Source of the DNA: Asterias rubens
Lineage: Eukaryota > Echinodermata > Asteroidea > Forcipulatida > Asteriidae
Direction: 5' to 3'
Length of the DNA: 64,000 bases
Assembly (NCBI RefSeq): GCF_902459465.1
Contig: NC_047067.1
Coordinates: 248,001 to 312,000 of the forward strand
Below the pieces are notes generated by a model. That model saw nothing but the letters and a program-made list of their open reading frames with translations, had not been told where the DNA came from and made no database searches. The number at the start of each line of letters is the position of its first letter. Within the stretch, counting starts at the first letter, position 1. Of the stretch, positions 23,938-37,700 are shown in pieces. The position numbers and the translations under genes are program-made.

Positions 23938-25677
23938 CTTCAAAGGAAAGAAAATAAAAAATACCAAGAACTAATAACAAGAATTGAAGTCCCATTAGCA
24001 ATAATGACGTCAGTACATGCAGGCAAGTAACTAAATGTAGTATACATTGAAACTAAAATATGAATATTTCATTTTCAAACTAGTGGTTGCGAAGTGAAAA
24101 TGTCCATGCAGAAAATATATTCTCATAAGATTAAAATTACCACATTACTTCAAAGTGGAGCGTTTCTCAAAGCGCTTTACTTTATCTCGAATGATGTGTG
24201 TGCTTCCATCCAATAACTGTCATTACCATTAAGAGTTAGTTCAGGTAAATAGTTGACATATTATTTGCTCCTCACGGTCCAAAAATGATTATTTTTTGTT
24301 TAATAGACCATGTGACCTTTGTTTACAATTAGTGTGACCTTGTACATTCTTTAAGTATTCTGGCAGGCACTGTACTACACTGGTCCTATGGGAAAGTTTA
24401 CATTTTGTGTCATAATTTCCACATAAAACCCAGAGTTATGAAAGTAAAAGCTGGACAAGTTTTGAGATGTGCCCCCTTTAATCATATCAAAAGTTTATCA
24501 GAATTAGACAGTGCAATCTCCATAAAATATAAGATTTCATATTTTCTTCCATTGAGCTGTTTACAAATCATGCCTACAGGAAGTCCAGGCTCTGTGGCTC
24601 TTTTATAAATATGTGATGTCACAGGTCACATCATCTATACTTTGTGGGTGGAAGGGCCTTGGGGTGCAAGTAAACAAAGTTGCATTTTCAATTCTGTATA
24701 TAGCCCGTTGCCATGGTTACGGCTCGTTTTGTTTTTCTGGCAATTTTAGGCCGGTCTGAAAAACTGGTTTTTACCTCATATTTACAACTCCACCCCTCCA
24801 AAATGCAAAATTATTTCAAAAAACCTTGCATATCACTACAAAGTATCATCCTTGGCCTTCCTTGAGAAAACAAAATTATTGCTTTAAATATCACCCTTGT
24901 GCTATTTTTGCATCATGCATTCGAGTATGTTATTATTTATTTATTATACAAATGTACCGCAGTTATGGGTCATACCTTGTGATATCCCTGACGACTCACA
25001 CAAGTATATCGCTCATGTCCAATCAGGTCACAACAGGACTTCGGAAAGGGTACGTTACGTCTTAACATTTTCCTGTAAAAGGTCAAACATTACTCGATTT
25101 GTATCAATCAATCATCAATCAATCAGAGGTTATTTATATAGCGCCAAAATCAACCAAAGTTGTTCAAAGGCGCTCAAGACAGTTGGATTTGATACACTTG
25201 TTGGAATAGCAAACATTTGAGGAGTTTCTTGAAAATGTGAATAGTGTTAGCATCCTTGATGTGGTTAAGGAGAATGTTCCATTCTTTTTTACTGATTGAC
25301 ACAAGAATGTACATGCATGAATTTTAATCTAACAGCTTTCCTTAACGTAACTAGAGTACAAATGCCCAAAAGGATGACCCCCTCTGGACATACCATGAAA
25401 TATAATGTCATGTCAAATTAGCGGCTATGGCTACGGATCTGGCTTGATTGTCCATTAATTTAGCATTGAGGCATTTACTGCTCTCACCGACACTATTAGC
25501 TAATAACAGCCCTAGCGGTAGCCACAGGTTCAGACATTTATTGCTCATCTTTTATTGATGGCAGTTTCAGGTGAAACAATTATGGACAATTATGACTAAA
25601 TACTTCAAACGCAATAATTATCTTATTAAATGAAGAAAGTACCATATTACCAGGATTTAAAAGTTTGATTTGAAAGC

Positions 25678-25709
<32 letters not shown>

Positions 25710-28700
25710 AAACAACAACAAAAACAACAACAAAAACAACAACAGCATCTGAAACTGCAACTCACCGTCCGTTCATTGTGATCGCTGCACACTTCTGGTC
25801 TACAGCAGTTCGTCTGATTCGTCGAACACAGCGCATGCGTTTCCTGTTGTCACCAATCACACAACACTCACGAAGGCTCTCAATATTCGATGCGTAGTCT
25901 CCATCAGTCGCGGGGTCCTGTGGTCGCCAACTCACTCCTACACACAACAATATGTATAACTTGATTTGTTTGTTCAACGTTCGCAAGTTTTTACATGGTT
26001 ATTATTGATTGGAATAATTTCTTTGGTCAATTATTTTATAGGGCCATATTCTTACCATGCAGGGATGATATTTCCCCATAAAAACATTCTTCCCAGAGTG
26101 TATTAGTGTCCAATTCCAAACTGTTTTTAACTCGTATGGGGAATATTTATGACACAGTATACTTATAAATTTCAAAAATGGATCGATAAAGTTAGATTGA
26201 TGGTTCACTAAAGGGAAAAATGCTGGGTTCGGAATGACCAAACCATAATCACTAAGCAAACTGACAAGTCAATCAATTTCAATGGCTGCACGAAAGGAGG
26301 TTTACGACTTACCTTCAAATCGATCCGTGTTTCCTGCAGTAGCTTCCCTGTAGTCTCCAAACGCACCGACAGCTCCTTCATTGACGATTCTTCTACACAA
26401 GCTTCCTACATGACGGTCATTCCAAAGACCTTGGAGTCTCACCCTTCCACCTGTAATGCGGCTTCTATGTCCAGAGGGCGGCACCGAAAGCCACTTGCCG
26501 GCTCGGCTGTTGCTAGCTCCTGGTAATCTAGACACCCACCAGCCTGAGTTTCTCTTCATCCGCCCACCACTCTCACTCTCATCAACCCCATCGTCTACGT
26601 CTTTGGCTACGTCTACGTCTTGGGCTACGTCTTCGTCTTCGAATGTGTCGTCAAGAGCAGCATTTTCTGGAACTAGAGGGATTTCGTCAGCATTTTCCTC
26701 GGATGAGCTGTTTGTTTTTCCAACAAAACACTCATATCTCGTTTTGCCAACCAGTGGGCAGCAACTACCAAGTTTCGTAGTTTCACTAGACGTGAAGTTC
26801 TGTTGATCATGGTCAAGGGTGCATAGACTAATAAGCATGGCCTTACGAACAGCTTTTAGACATTTATCCAACTTAAGACCGGTGTGCTCACAGCAGTGGG
26901 AGACTTTCTGCAGGGCAACAGCGGCACTTTCAAACGGTGGGCTTTTGGCAGGATGTTTTTCGTGGGTCCTAACTACTTTTCCTTTGCTGTTTGGACGCTT
27001 TTTACCTTTTTCTCCCTGTGTGTCTGCCTGGGTTTTGTTTCCTTGATTCATCATTTCTCCTTGACGCGTGTCCTCACGACTCTCTGAATCATGATGGCCT
27101 CTTCCTTCATGTTGTGGCCTCCCCCTCATTCCATGGCCTCCATCTCGATGAGGGTGGGACTGGGTATGGTTTCCTCTTGGATGGTTTCCTTTGCTGTTTG
27201 GACGCTTCTTTCCTCCTCCCTGTGTGTCTGCCTGGGTTTTGTTTCCTTGATTCATCATTTCTCCTTGACGCGTGTCCTCACGACTCTCTGAATCATGATG
27301 GCCTCTTCCTTCATGTTGTGGCCTCCCCCTCATTCCATGGCCTCCATCTCGATGAGGGTGGGACTGGGTATGGTTTCCTCTTGGATGGTTTCCTTTGCTG
27401 TTTGGACGCTTCTTTCCTCCTCCCTGTGTGTCTGCCTGGGTTTTGTGTCCTTGATTCATCATTCCTCCTCGACGCGTTTCCTCACGACTCTCTGAATCCT
27501 GCTGGCCTCTTCCTTCATGTTGTGGTCCGCGTCTCATTCCATGGTCTTCATCTCGGCGAAGGTGTGGCTTGGTTTGGTTTCCTCTTGGAGGGTTTCCTTT
27601 GCTTTCTGGACGCTTCTTTCTTTTTCCTCCCTGTGGACCTCGTGATCCTGCACCGGAGGGCTTCCCTTGATGTTTTCCCCTGGATTTCATTGGATCCCCT
27701 TTCTTGTCCTGCTCTGGGTGTTCATCCTCGTCTTCAAGACTTCCCCCTTCCGTCACCTCATCATCTTCATGTCCGTCCCCTTCAACCTCGTATTCAACCT
27801 CGTCATCAATCTCGTCAGCAACCTCGTCACCAACCTCGTCATCAACCTCGTCATCAACCTCGTCATCTAACTCTTCTCCCTCGTCTATCTTATCATGTTG
27901 ATCGACCTTTGACCTCATACCTTGTACTAAGTGAAGTATCTCGAAGAAGCTTTCGCTTTGAAGTGAATTCACTCTCTTGCAAATACGCTGCTGCACATTG
28001 CTTCCAGTTTCACCTCCAACTTTTTCTCCATCTTGTTCTTGTTCAACTCTTCCAGTCTCGTTGATTCCGTCTGCATGATCAAACCCCCGATTTAAGACAC
28101 ATTCATATCTTTCTCTATCTTCCACTTGACAACAGGTATGATTCGGGCTAAGAAAGTCTTTTGGAACTGAGGTTGGTATTTCGCCAAACTTTCCAATTTC
28201 ATATGTTGATGCTAATTTCTTTCCTAAGCATGCTTTGTCTGTGTATGTCCTGAACACCTGAAGGAGACACAGATGTTTTAAATTGCCATCGTTTTGGCAA
28301 CATTTGAAAACATTATGCCTTCCAGACATGTCTGCTTTGCTCTGCTCTGCAAAATCTTGACACAACATGTCCATTCTTCGTATCTCTCTTATGCCTCTTG
28401 GACTGCCCTTAAGACGAAGAAGATCAACCAGCATCGGTGGTCGACGACCAAGATATTTCTGGTGAGAATTTAAATGGTCCTCGAAGCAACACGATCTTTC
28501 TGTGTAAACCTTCTGACAACATGGATCGTTACGGTCAAGACCAAGACGCAGGGCGAAAGGAGTGATTTCCCCACGACATACGCTGGAAAACCGTTCATCT
28601 TCTTGAGCTTGCAAGCAAGCAAGCTTTCGTGCGGGTTTCTCGAAACAGCACTTACGCATAGGCCTTTTATTCAAAGTTTGTTTGTCACCTTTGCGAGACG

Positions 28701-31700
28701 TTGGCTTGCGGCAGATGCGATTCAGAACCCGCATCTTGCGTCGAATTCTTCTCTCGGTTTTTTCATGACATGACATTCCACTTTTATCCTGTTCAACAAT
28801 GCGGTCAGTCGGTGAGTATTCAAGAAGTTCTGGTTCCATTTCTCTGGAAGATTTTTCTGGAGCGAAGTCTCCTGAATAAACGTCGAGTGCCAAATCACCT
28901 GAAAATAATTCTGGAGCCAAATCCCCTGACCATACTTCTGGTGCCAAATCTTCTGAAACTGCACCAGAAACAGACGTAAGGCTTTCAGTGTAATTGGTCC
29001 GTGTCAAATGTAAGATGGTACGAATATATTTGTGTTTGTGTGCAAGGCACCGGTACCGTTCCTCACCCACGTCTTTCAAACAACATCGAGTGTTGGTAGC
29101 TCTCCAGTTGGTGGCGTTCTCTATCCTTCTCCATACTTCATCAACACCTTTGGACCTCACAGCCTTAAACAGGTCCTTGTTTTCCTTTGAAGTATCACAC
29201 TTTGCATCGTACCCTTCTCGAATGAGTTGACCGATACATGTAACCTTGTCCGGTACGTTTAGTTTGTTGCAGCAGTATCTAAACTTTGACAAAGTCTCGC
29301 CCTTCTCTTCGACTCTTGCACAAAAACCTTCTGCCGTGTTTTTGCGTAGAAGCTCACGCGTATTATTTCTTCTACTCTCTCCAAACACTTTATTGAAGCA
29401 TGAATATCTGTGTCTCTTCTTCATCGAACAGCAAGGAGATAACTCATCGGATGACAATGAGCTTTCTGACCTCCGGGGGGAGAATGGGATTTGGCCCTGA
29501 CCTGCACAGTAATTGTCGAGGTTCTGGAATTTAACCCCTTGGAAACAGGGCGCCCTCTTTGAAGCTGTTCTTTTGTTACAACACTTCCTTAATTTGACTG
29601 AGATAGATTTGGTTGGAATTGACTCGATAGCTCTGCAGACACTTCTCATTCTTAAATTAATTATCTTACGTGGAGGTACAGTCTTTGCAATGCATCCTCG
29701 TATACCAGTCCCTGTGTTCAGCAGAAAGATAAAAGAAAGCTCATTTTAAAAGCACACATTTCACATTGCTTGAATAACTATTAGTTACTCTTTGTAAGTC
29801 TTTACGTCTCAACAACCAATTTTTGTATAATCATCACCATGGCCCAATTTCAAATAGTTGTTTACCCTTATGGGCTAACTGTAGCAGAAAAATGTGCGTA
29901 AGCATAAACGTATTTCACCATGATTTCTCAAGAAAGCAGACGTTTTGCATTGTTACGTCACTTGTGTGCTTACCGCGGGTTAGCCAGCATTTACGCTTGC
30001 TTAAGGTAAACAACTTTATGTAAATATTAATTTTGCTAGGGGGACGCTCCGTAAGCACAAAACGGCTGCTTACATGTTTTATAAAAATGGACCAACGGCA
30101 TTGCGAATCTTGTTGATTTTTTGCACCTCAATTTTCAGGAATAATGTCAGGAAAGTTAATGAGAAACAGAAATCAGATGTTGTACATCCTATGTTTACAT
30201 GGAACACAGGGGAAAGGGTCAACTTGGTCCTTTTCTTTGACCCAATTGTTGAAAAAAAGAAATTGCGGCTGTTTCGACCGATCTGGTGACGTATTTATTG
30301 TTAAGAACTTTCATAACATGGTTACCTACCCGTTTTCTGGCAGCAGCGCCGCCAACGGCGACGTGTAAGAGAACCCATGCCTGATCCACGGCTCATCTTA
30401 AACTCCCGACAGAGCCCTTGTGGATTTTCTACGGCAGAGTCTTGGTCGGGGTTTTCAATAATATTGTTATCGAATTCCTCGCTAGAATACTCCTCTTCTT
30501 CTGTAAAAGGATGAGGGAAAAAAATCAAAATAGTTACCATTGGACGGCGAAAAACAAGAACATTTCATAGGGGAAAAATACTTGTTAAAGCAAAAAGTAT
30601 GGTATTTTGACATGTAACCTTATTCTTGAAAGCTAATTTGTTTTGTCTGTAGCTGGTTTGTTTTTGTGCTGAAGCAGAACAATGATAAAAGGCCATAAAT
30701 AACATAGTTGTCCCGAAAGTTCTCAGCTTTCAACTACCTTTCATACAATGGGCTGTTCTTATCTACCTTTCATACAATGGGTTGTTCTTATCTACCTTTC
30801 ATACAATGGGTTGTTCCTATCTACCTTTCATACAATGGGTTGTTCTTATCTACCTTTCATACAATGGGTTGTTCTTATCTACCTTTCATACAATGGGTTG
30901 TTCTTATCTACCTTTCATACAATGGGCTGTTCTTATCTACCTTTCATACAATGGGTTGTTCTTATCTACCTTTCATACAATGGGTTGTTCTTATCTACCT
31001 TTAATACAATGGGTTGTTCTTATCTACCTTTCATACAATGGGTTGTTCTTATCTACCTTTCATACAATGGGTTGTTCTTATCTACCTTTCATACAATGGG
31101 TTGTTCTTATCTACCTTTCATACAATGGGTTGTTCTTATCTACCTTTCATACAATGGGTTGTTCTTATCTACCTTTCATACAATGGGTTGTTCTTATCTA
31201 CCTTTCATACAATGGGTTGTTCTTATCTACCTTTCATACAATGGGTTGTTCTTATCTACCTTTCATACAATGGGTTGTTCTTATCTACCTTTCATACAAT
31301 GGGCTGTTCTTATCTACCTTTCATACAATGGGTTGTTCTTATCTACCTTTCATACAATGGGCTGTTCTTATCTTCTTTTCCTTTTATCTAAAGCTGATCC
31401 TTTACTTTGTCAGTTTTCTCATGAGTAAAATGCCGCAGAGCATAACCAGGCTTCACGCCATGAACAATTTAAGTTTTATTAGCAATTTGTATAACTATAA
31501 CTCTAGTGTTTTCGTTTCAATGAGTTGGCACCTCATTTGTTGATATCAGAGAAACATTGAAAACAGCTATTAGCAAAATGTTATAGTGGGGGGGGGGGAT
31601 GGATGGTAGGGTGGCTTGGGGGTTTTTGGTATAATTTTATCCAGTTAAACATTAAGAATACCGGGCAAAAGAAGAGACAATTACCTGAGGAAGGGGAGTT

Positions 31701-34700
31701 ATCTAGATTGTCTTCAACAACTTCTGGGCTAACTTCCGCAAGGAGATCTTAATGAACAATATAAATGAGTAAATGTCAACATCATTGATATAGATATTTA
31801 ACACAGAGCCATTGTTTCTGAAAGCTCACTAATTGCAAAGTTAATATTATCCGAAAGCAATCAAGTATAGCTCCGAGTCGAATAATGTCATAGCAAAGAA
31901 ATAGCTTTTTAAAACCAGCTCTAATAGACATTGCGCATTGTTTACATGATGTGACTTAGTAGTCAAGGAGAGTCTAGTGCCTAGACTGCTCCCCTGCACT
32001 TAAAGACGGCGAATGGTACAGATGTTAAACCAATGATTTTACTGTGTAATTAATTGGTAATGCTTGTTTATATAACGTATTGCTGTTTTATATAACGTAG
32101 TTTTTTACTCTGAATCTCCATGTGAAACTAATGCGAAGCCAAAAGTGCTTTTAGAAGGGGATTGACGTACGTAGGCTCGGTCCCTGGCGTCAGATGGTCA
32201 GGCTACTTGGTGTCTATACCAATAATGACCTAGACTGGGCCCCTGTCTTTCGAGCCTCGAAGAATGACGTCAGACGTTCAGGCTAATAATGACCATGCTA
32301 TTAAAACATTATAGCAGGAGGGCGCTATTTCGTGTTCAACACTTACCGTTTAGATATTCGTCCAACTCCTCTACACCAGGGCAAACTTTGATGGGAGTGA
32401 GAGTAGTTGGCTGTTTCGATGAGTCTTCATAAACTTTAGCTCTGTGAATAATTAATACATTATAGGATAATTAGGCATTCGTCCTGCTTTAGTCTGTCAC
32501 CCTATTATGAAAGCATGAAAGGTCACACTAAAGCCTACATCATAGTGGGTCAGCTTGTACTCAATGAATAGTCAGTCGTACTACTGTACTTGTTTCCCAT
32601 GACCAAATCATGTCTGGATACTATAGACCATTCTTTTGGTGACAAACGATTTAACAAATTGTTTTGTTTTTGGTAGAGTTACTATACGTCCATAATACTC
32701 ACTTGTATACCACACATCCGCAAGATGGCGCCCTCCATTCGAGCACAAGTTTAGTCGTCTTCACCGGGTGGTCTGACACCACGACTCCTTCGCAGTCGTT
32801 TATATTCCTGACATTACCGTCAAGTGCGGGCACCAGATTAACATTCTCACATGTTTTGTCCAAGTTCTCGAAGGCCAAGATGAATTTCGTAAAAGAGTGA
32901 AACGGATTGTTTGCTTTGATTCGCACTATGAACAAAATACAGAATAGAGAAAAGACAATTAATGAAAACTTTAACAATTTATAGTAATAATATTAAGCAA
33001 TAGAAATCTCTTTATGATTGTACGAACCCTGAAAAGGGACTATTTATTACTGACGCGTAGCATCGAACTTGGTTTTAAAAAGTCACTGCCGTACGCGAAA
33101 GCGTCACAACGATAAATGGTATATTGACTGCTTCGAGTGCTATGGTTAAAGGAACACGTTGCCTTGGATCGGTTTTCCTTTTACCTCGTCGACTAACATG
33201 GTCGGCCATTTATGGATTTTTGACTCCCATAAATGGCCGGCCTTGTTAGTTCGCACAGTAAAAGGAAAACCACGCAATTTTTCTTATCTTATCTTATCTT
33301 GTCATATCTTATCTTATCATCTTTGTACACGTAACGTTCGTATGCGCGTTTCAGATACACAGATGCACAACTGATATGGTTCGAGGTGGGTAAAAAGACG
33401 TCTGGGTACTGCACGCCGTGTGATAGTCGTCGGACCATCACACGGCAAACGACGCACTATCACACGGCCGCCGTCTAGTAAAACTATGACATGACATGTG
33501 ACGCGCTCTAAACCAATGAAAAGGCAGAACATTTTAGGGGTGTTATAATACTAAATGTTCCACGTGTATTATGTTAGTACGGTACCACCAAGGACACACG
33601 TTTCAAGCTATGCTTTTTCTTTGTTCCACCCATAATTAAGATATCTGTAGGTTGAATATTTCATGGGTCATACCTCAATAGAAAGAAAATTGTAAAATAA
33701 AGTACAAAATCCCTGTAAGGACTTTGCTGCAATCTGCCTCCCTCTATACGGAGGACGCTCCATTCGAGGGACAGCATCACGACACAAGAGGGCGCTCTCG
33801 CGCTTCGGTGTTCATTAAGTTAGAAACTGAACCACAATGACCTCAACTGGGAAGTGTCAATGGATGATTAGTCTGGTTCCACAATCTCACGCCATGCGCC
33901 AGTGTCAGATCTAGCGTGAAGTCATGAATCTGGTTCATGATAAGGGAGGTTGGGATTACTTCGATCACCACAACACTGACGTCACAAAACGCACTGAATT
34001 ATTTAAGTCCAAGCTGATCAAATACGAGTGATAATACACACTTAGGATACTGACAAATATTTCAGTTGCTTAATATAAATCCCTCTGTTGTAACAATTAA
34101 AGGTACGGAGCATCCTTTGTACATTGTAATGACTTTTAGTCCCGAGCGTGTTTGTCCTGTATTAAACCCCCAAAATATTGAAAATATATCCCTTGATTTA
34201 AAGGGTATATGTACTTTTTCCTAACAAAAAACACAATGTCCACAGATTTACATTAAACTTACACAATTTGAAAATTATGATAGTAGAAAGCTTCCCTTAA
34301 AATTTTACTTACTGAGGTGCTGTAGTTTTTGAGAAATGAGTAAAAGTAATAATTTTTGTCTCAGTTTTAGCATGTAAAAACGTATTAACCAGTTATGCTA
34401 TGGTTTTGGTATAATATCATAACTGGTTAAGGGGATTTTACAAGCTAAAATAATTTTGGTCTCATGGGACCAAAACTATTTTGTGACTTGTTTTACTCAT
34501 TTCTCAAAAACTACACAACCTTAGTTATTAATATTTGAAGGGAAGCTTTCCACTATCATTCTTTTCAAACCCTGTAAGTTAAATGTAAATCTGTGGACAT
34601 TTTGAAAAAGTACCCAAATCCTTTAATAAACTCTTTAACCAGACAAGTTTGCCAACAAATGTTGTGCTTAGCAAGAATTAGCAGGATACCAGCTATAGAT

Positions 34701-37700
34701 GGTTTATGTGACATGGTAGTATGGTCGGTAACCTTATTCTGGTAAGCACATTTTGTGCTTAGCTACGTTTTGTCCTTAACCAGCTATATGGAATCGACCT
34801 CATGTCTGGTTATGTTGTATTACACATAGCATGCCAAGAAGCGTATCGTATTATTTTAATTCGTCAGGCAATCCTCTTGAAAAGTGTATTATGAATACAC
34901 ATTTTAGAAATCATATTCCACTGTGTCATATAAATGACACAAACCGATGTACAAATACCCATTACCTTGGTATATCAGTAGATTCCTAACCTTGAGCCCA
35001 ATGGTGGAACGCAGCCAGACAATCTTTGCCAGTAACGGCCAAATGGAATTTATGAAACGCTATACCACCTTCACTTTCAACTCGACTGAAAAACACAGAC
35101 TAAAAAAAATCTAATTTGCAGTCTGTATTGTATAAAACGCAAACAATACATACATGAGCTTTGGTCATCTTAGAAATATTGTAATGTCTTCTGTGAAACC
35201 GAGCCTTTGTGCAGTGTGTATATTATTTTCCACTCTCAATACAGTTGTAAAAGCGAACTTTGCTTAGCAGCTCGAGTGCAATGCCATTAGTGGAAAACCA
35301 TCACGTACTCTGTTTTAAAGGAAATGTACCTTTTGTAATTTGTCAGGACCTTAGGTACCCAGATTCTAGTCAATCATGACCCGGAGTATATTTCTTTAGA
35401 GTATAGATTAACTCAAATGAAAAAAAAAATCACTTTTGTTTACCTAGCTTATGCATAAATCGTTTTCTTTGTAAGCAAGTCTCGTACTGCTGATTTTCTT
35501 TTATTCTATATCAAAACAAACTCACAATCATATGTCCCGTTTGCTATGTATCCTTTCTTGGTGTCGCTCGTTGCCATCTCGAAACGAGGCTCTATGATGA
35601 CGTCATTTTCCTCTGGGGTATTCAACTGGTCGTCAAAGCTAGGGCACCCGTCGAATGACTGACCTGAAAAAATGCAAAACTTAAATCAAATACACGTTAA
35701 TTCAATTCAAATACACATTTATTTCAATACTTCCTTCAAAAATATCAACAATTTCTTGTCACCTGGAAATATATTTTTTTTTCTTTCAAACATAAGAGTA
35801 TATGCTTACGAACAATAAAACAATTTTTTTAGTAATTGTTTGTAACGATTTATATGTTAAAAAAATATACAAAGTTGTTTGGGGGGCTGACTCCGCCTAC
35901 CCCTTTTGTGACGTCAATCGAGGCAGACTTTGCCTGCAATGCGTATAGTAAACACACGTGCAAAGTACATGTACGTCCAAGTCATGAGTTGGTACATTTC
36001 AAAAAGTGTTTTTCTGCATTCAGCAGCAACACACCTGGTCGGCATTGCAGGAAAAACAAAAACAAATGTTTTGAAACGTACAAACTCACGACTTGGTCTG
36101 TACATGTACTTTGCAATTGTGTTTACTCTACGCATTACAGGCAAAGTCTGCCTCGATTGACGTCACAAACAGCGCCCTCTCGGGTCGGGGTCTACTCTTA
36201 AATTTGTTAATAACATAAGAACTGATTTTTTAAAACCTTAGTTAACTGTTTATTCACATTCCACTCAGCACATATTATTATTAGTGACAAAAGCTTTATT
36301 TTGAAAAAATACCACTTCCAGGCGACTTTATAACAGAAGACATAAATTTAATAACAAGAGTATTGGGCCGTTTTGATAAGCAGAAGCTTGTACTAAAAAC
36401 AGCCAGACAAACAACGAAACAAAACAAACAGACAAACATGCAGACAAAGGGACAGACGAACATTATAGACATGACACAACGAGTTCATAATGTTAGCGAC
36501 AACATGGCCGAACAGCGATTATAAAAACTTGATTAAATACATCAATATTTGAAAAGTATTACTTTTATTTAAAATACAATAGTAAAAGTGTAGGTGTCTG
36601 CTGACAGGTGCACTGAATAAAGTATAATACATGGTCTGACCGTGAACTTTTAGTCGTTTTCCCCTGCCGGACAGTAAGAATAATTTTAGATTATATCTAA
36701 AATTGGTTTGATTGTTTGCCTAACCCTAACCCTAACCCTAACCCTAACTCTATATTATAGGCTAACAAGTCAACCATTGGATACACTATAATGAGCTTTC
36801 CTGAATTTCATTTTGGTTTCTTTTCTTCTTCTTTCTTCTTCCTCTTGTTTCTTTCTGGGGATTTTATTTTTGTTTTTTGAAGACACTGACATTACTTGAC
36901 TTCTTTTGTTGGCCTCATAAATCCAACAAACAAAACCACATTGGAGAATGATGTTCTTTGCAAGAACGCGATAAACTCTGATTAAATTGTTTCACCTTTT
37001 TACAGAACTGGACGGTTCACTTCTGCTTGGATATTTTAAAAAGAGTTCGTTTATGACTCAACACAACCAAACTGATTGCCTTTAGGGAAACTCTAGGTTT
37101 TTTCCCGTTTTTTTTCAGTTTCTTTTCAGTTTCTTTTTCTTTTGAGGGGTTTGGGTGGATTTAAAGGAACACGTTGCCTTGGATCGGTCGAGTTGGTCTT
37201 TGAAATGCGTGTGTAACCGTTTGTTATAAAATGCATATGATTAGAAAGATATTTTAAAAGTAGAATATAATGATCCACACTAGTATCACTCGAAATTGCG
37301 TGGTTTTCCTTTTACCTCGTCGACTACCACGGTCGGCCATTTATGGGAGTCAAATTTTTGATATAAATGGCCGACCGTGTTAGTTAGCAAAGTAAAAGGA
37401 AAACCACGCAATTTCGAGGCAAATTTGTGTGGATCATTGAATTCTACTTTCAAAACATCTTTCCAACCACATGCATTTTATAACAAATGGTTACAAACGC
37501 TTTTCAAAGGCCGATCCAAGCAACGTGTTCCTTTAAACAACTCACTTAATTCAACATCGATATCGGCAACAACATACCATCAAACAAAACAAACTTTAAG
37601 CGCTCCAATAAATACCGCTATGGTATTATAAGATAAAGAGAATCTATATATCTATCTATATTATCTACCTATATATATATATACCTATATATATATATCA

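Noticed and set aside
26991-28064. 357-codon plus-strand frame
   Set aside because: It lies antisense to exon 7 and reflects the repetitive coding sequence there. It has no splice or domain evidence of its own.
30708-31543. Frames of up to 253 codons over the 29-bp array
   Set aside because: Repeat artefact inside intron 5.
34991-35085. Extra Reeler gene exon
   Set aside because: The strong exon 2 donor joined to it yields a stop, and skipping it restores a canonical Reeler strand. Left out of the model.
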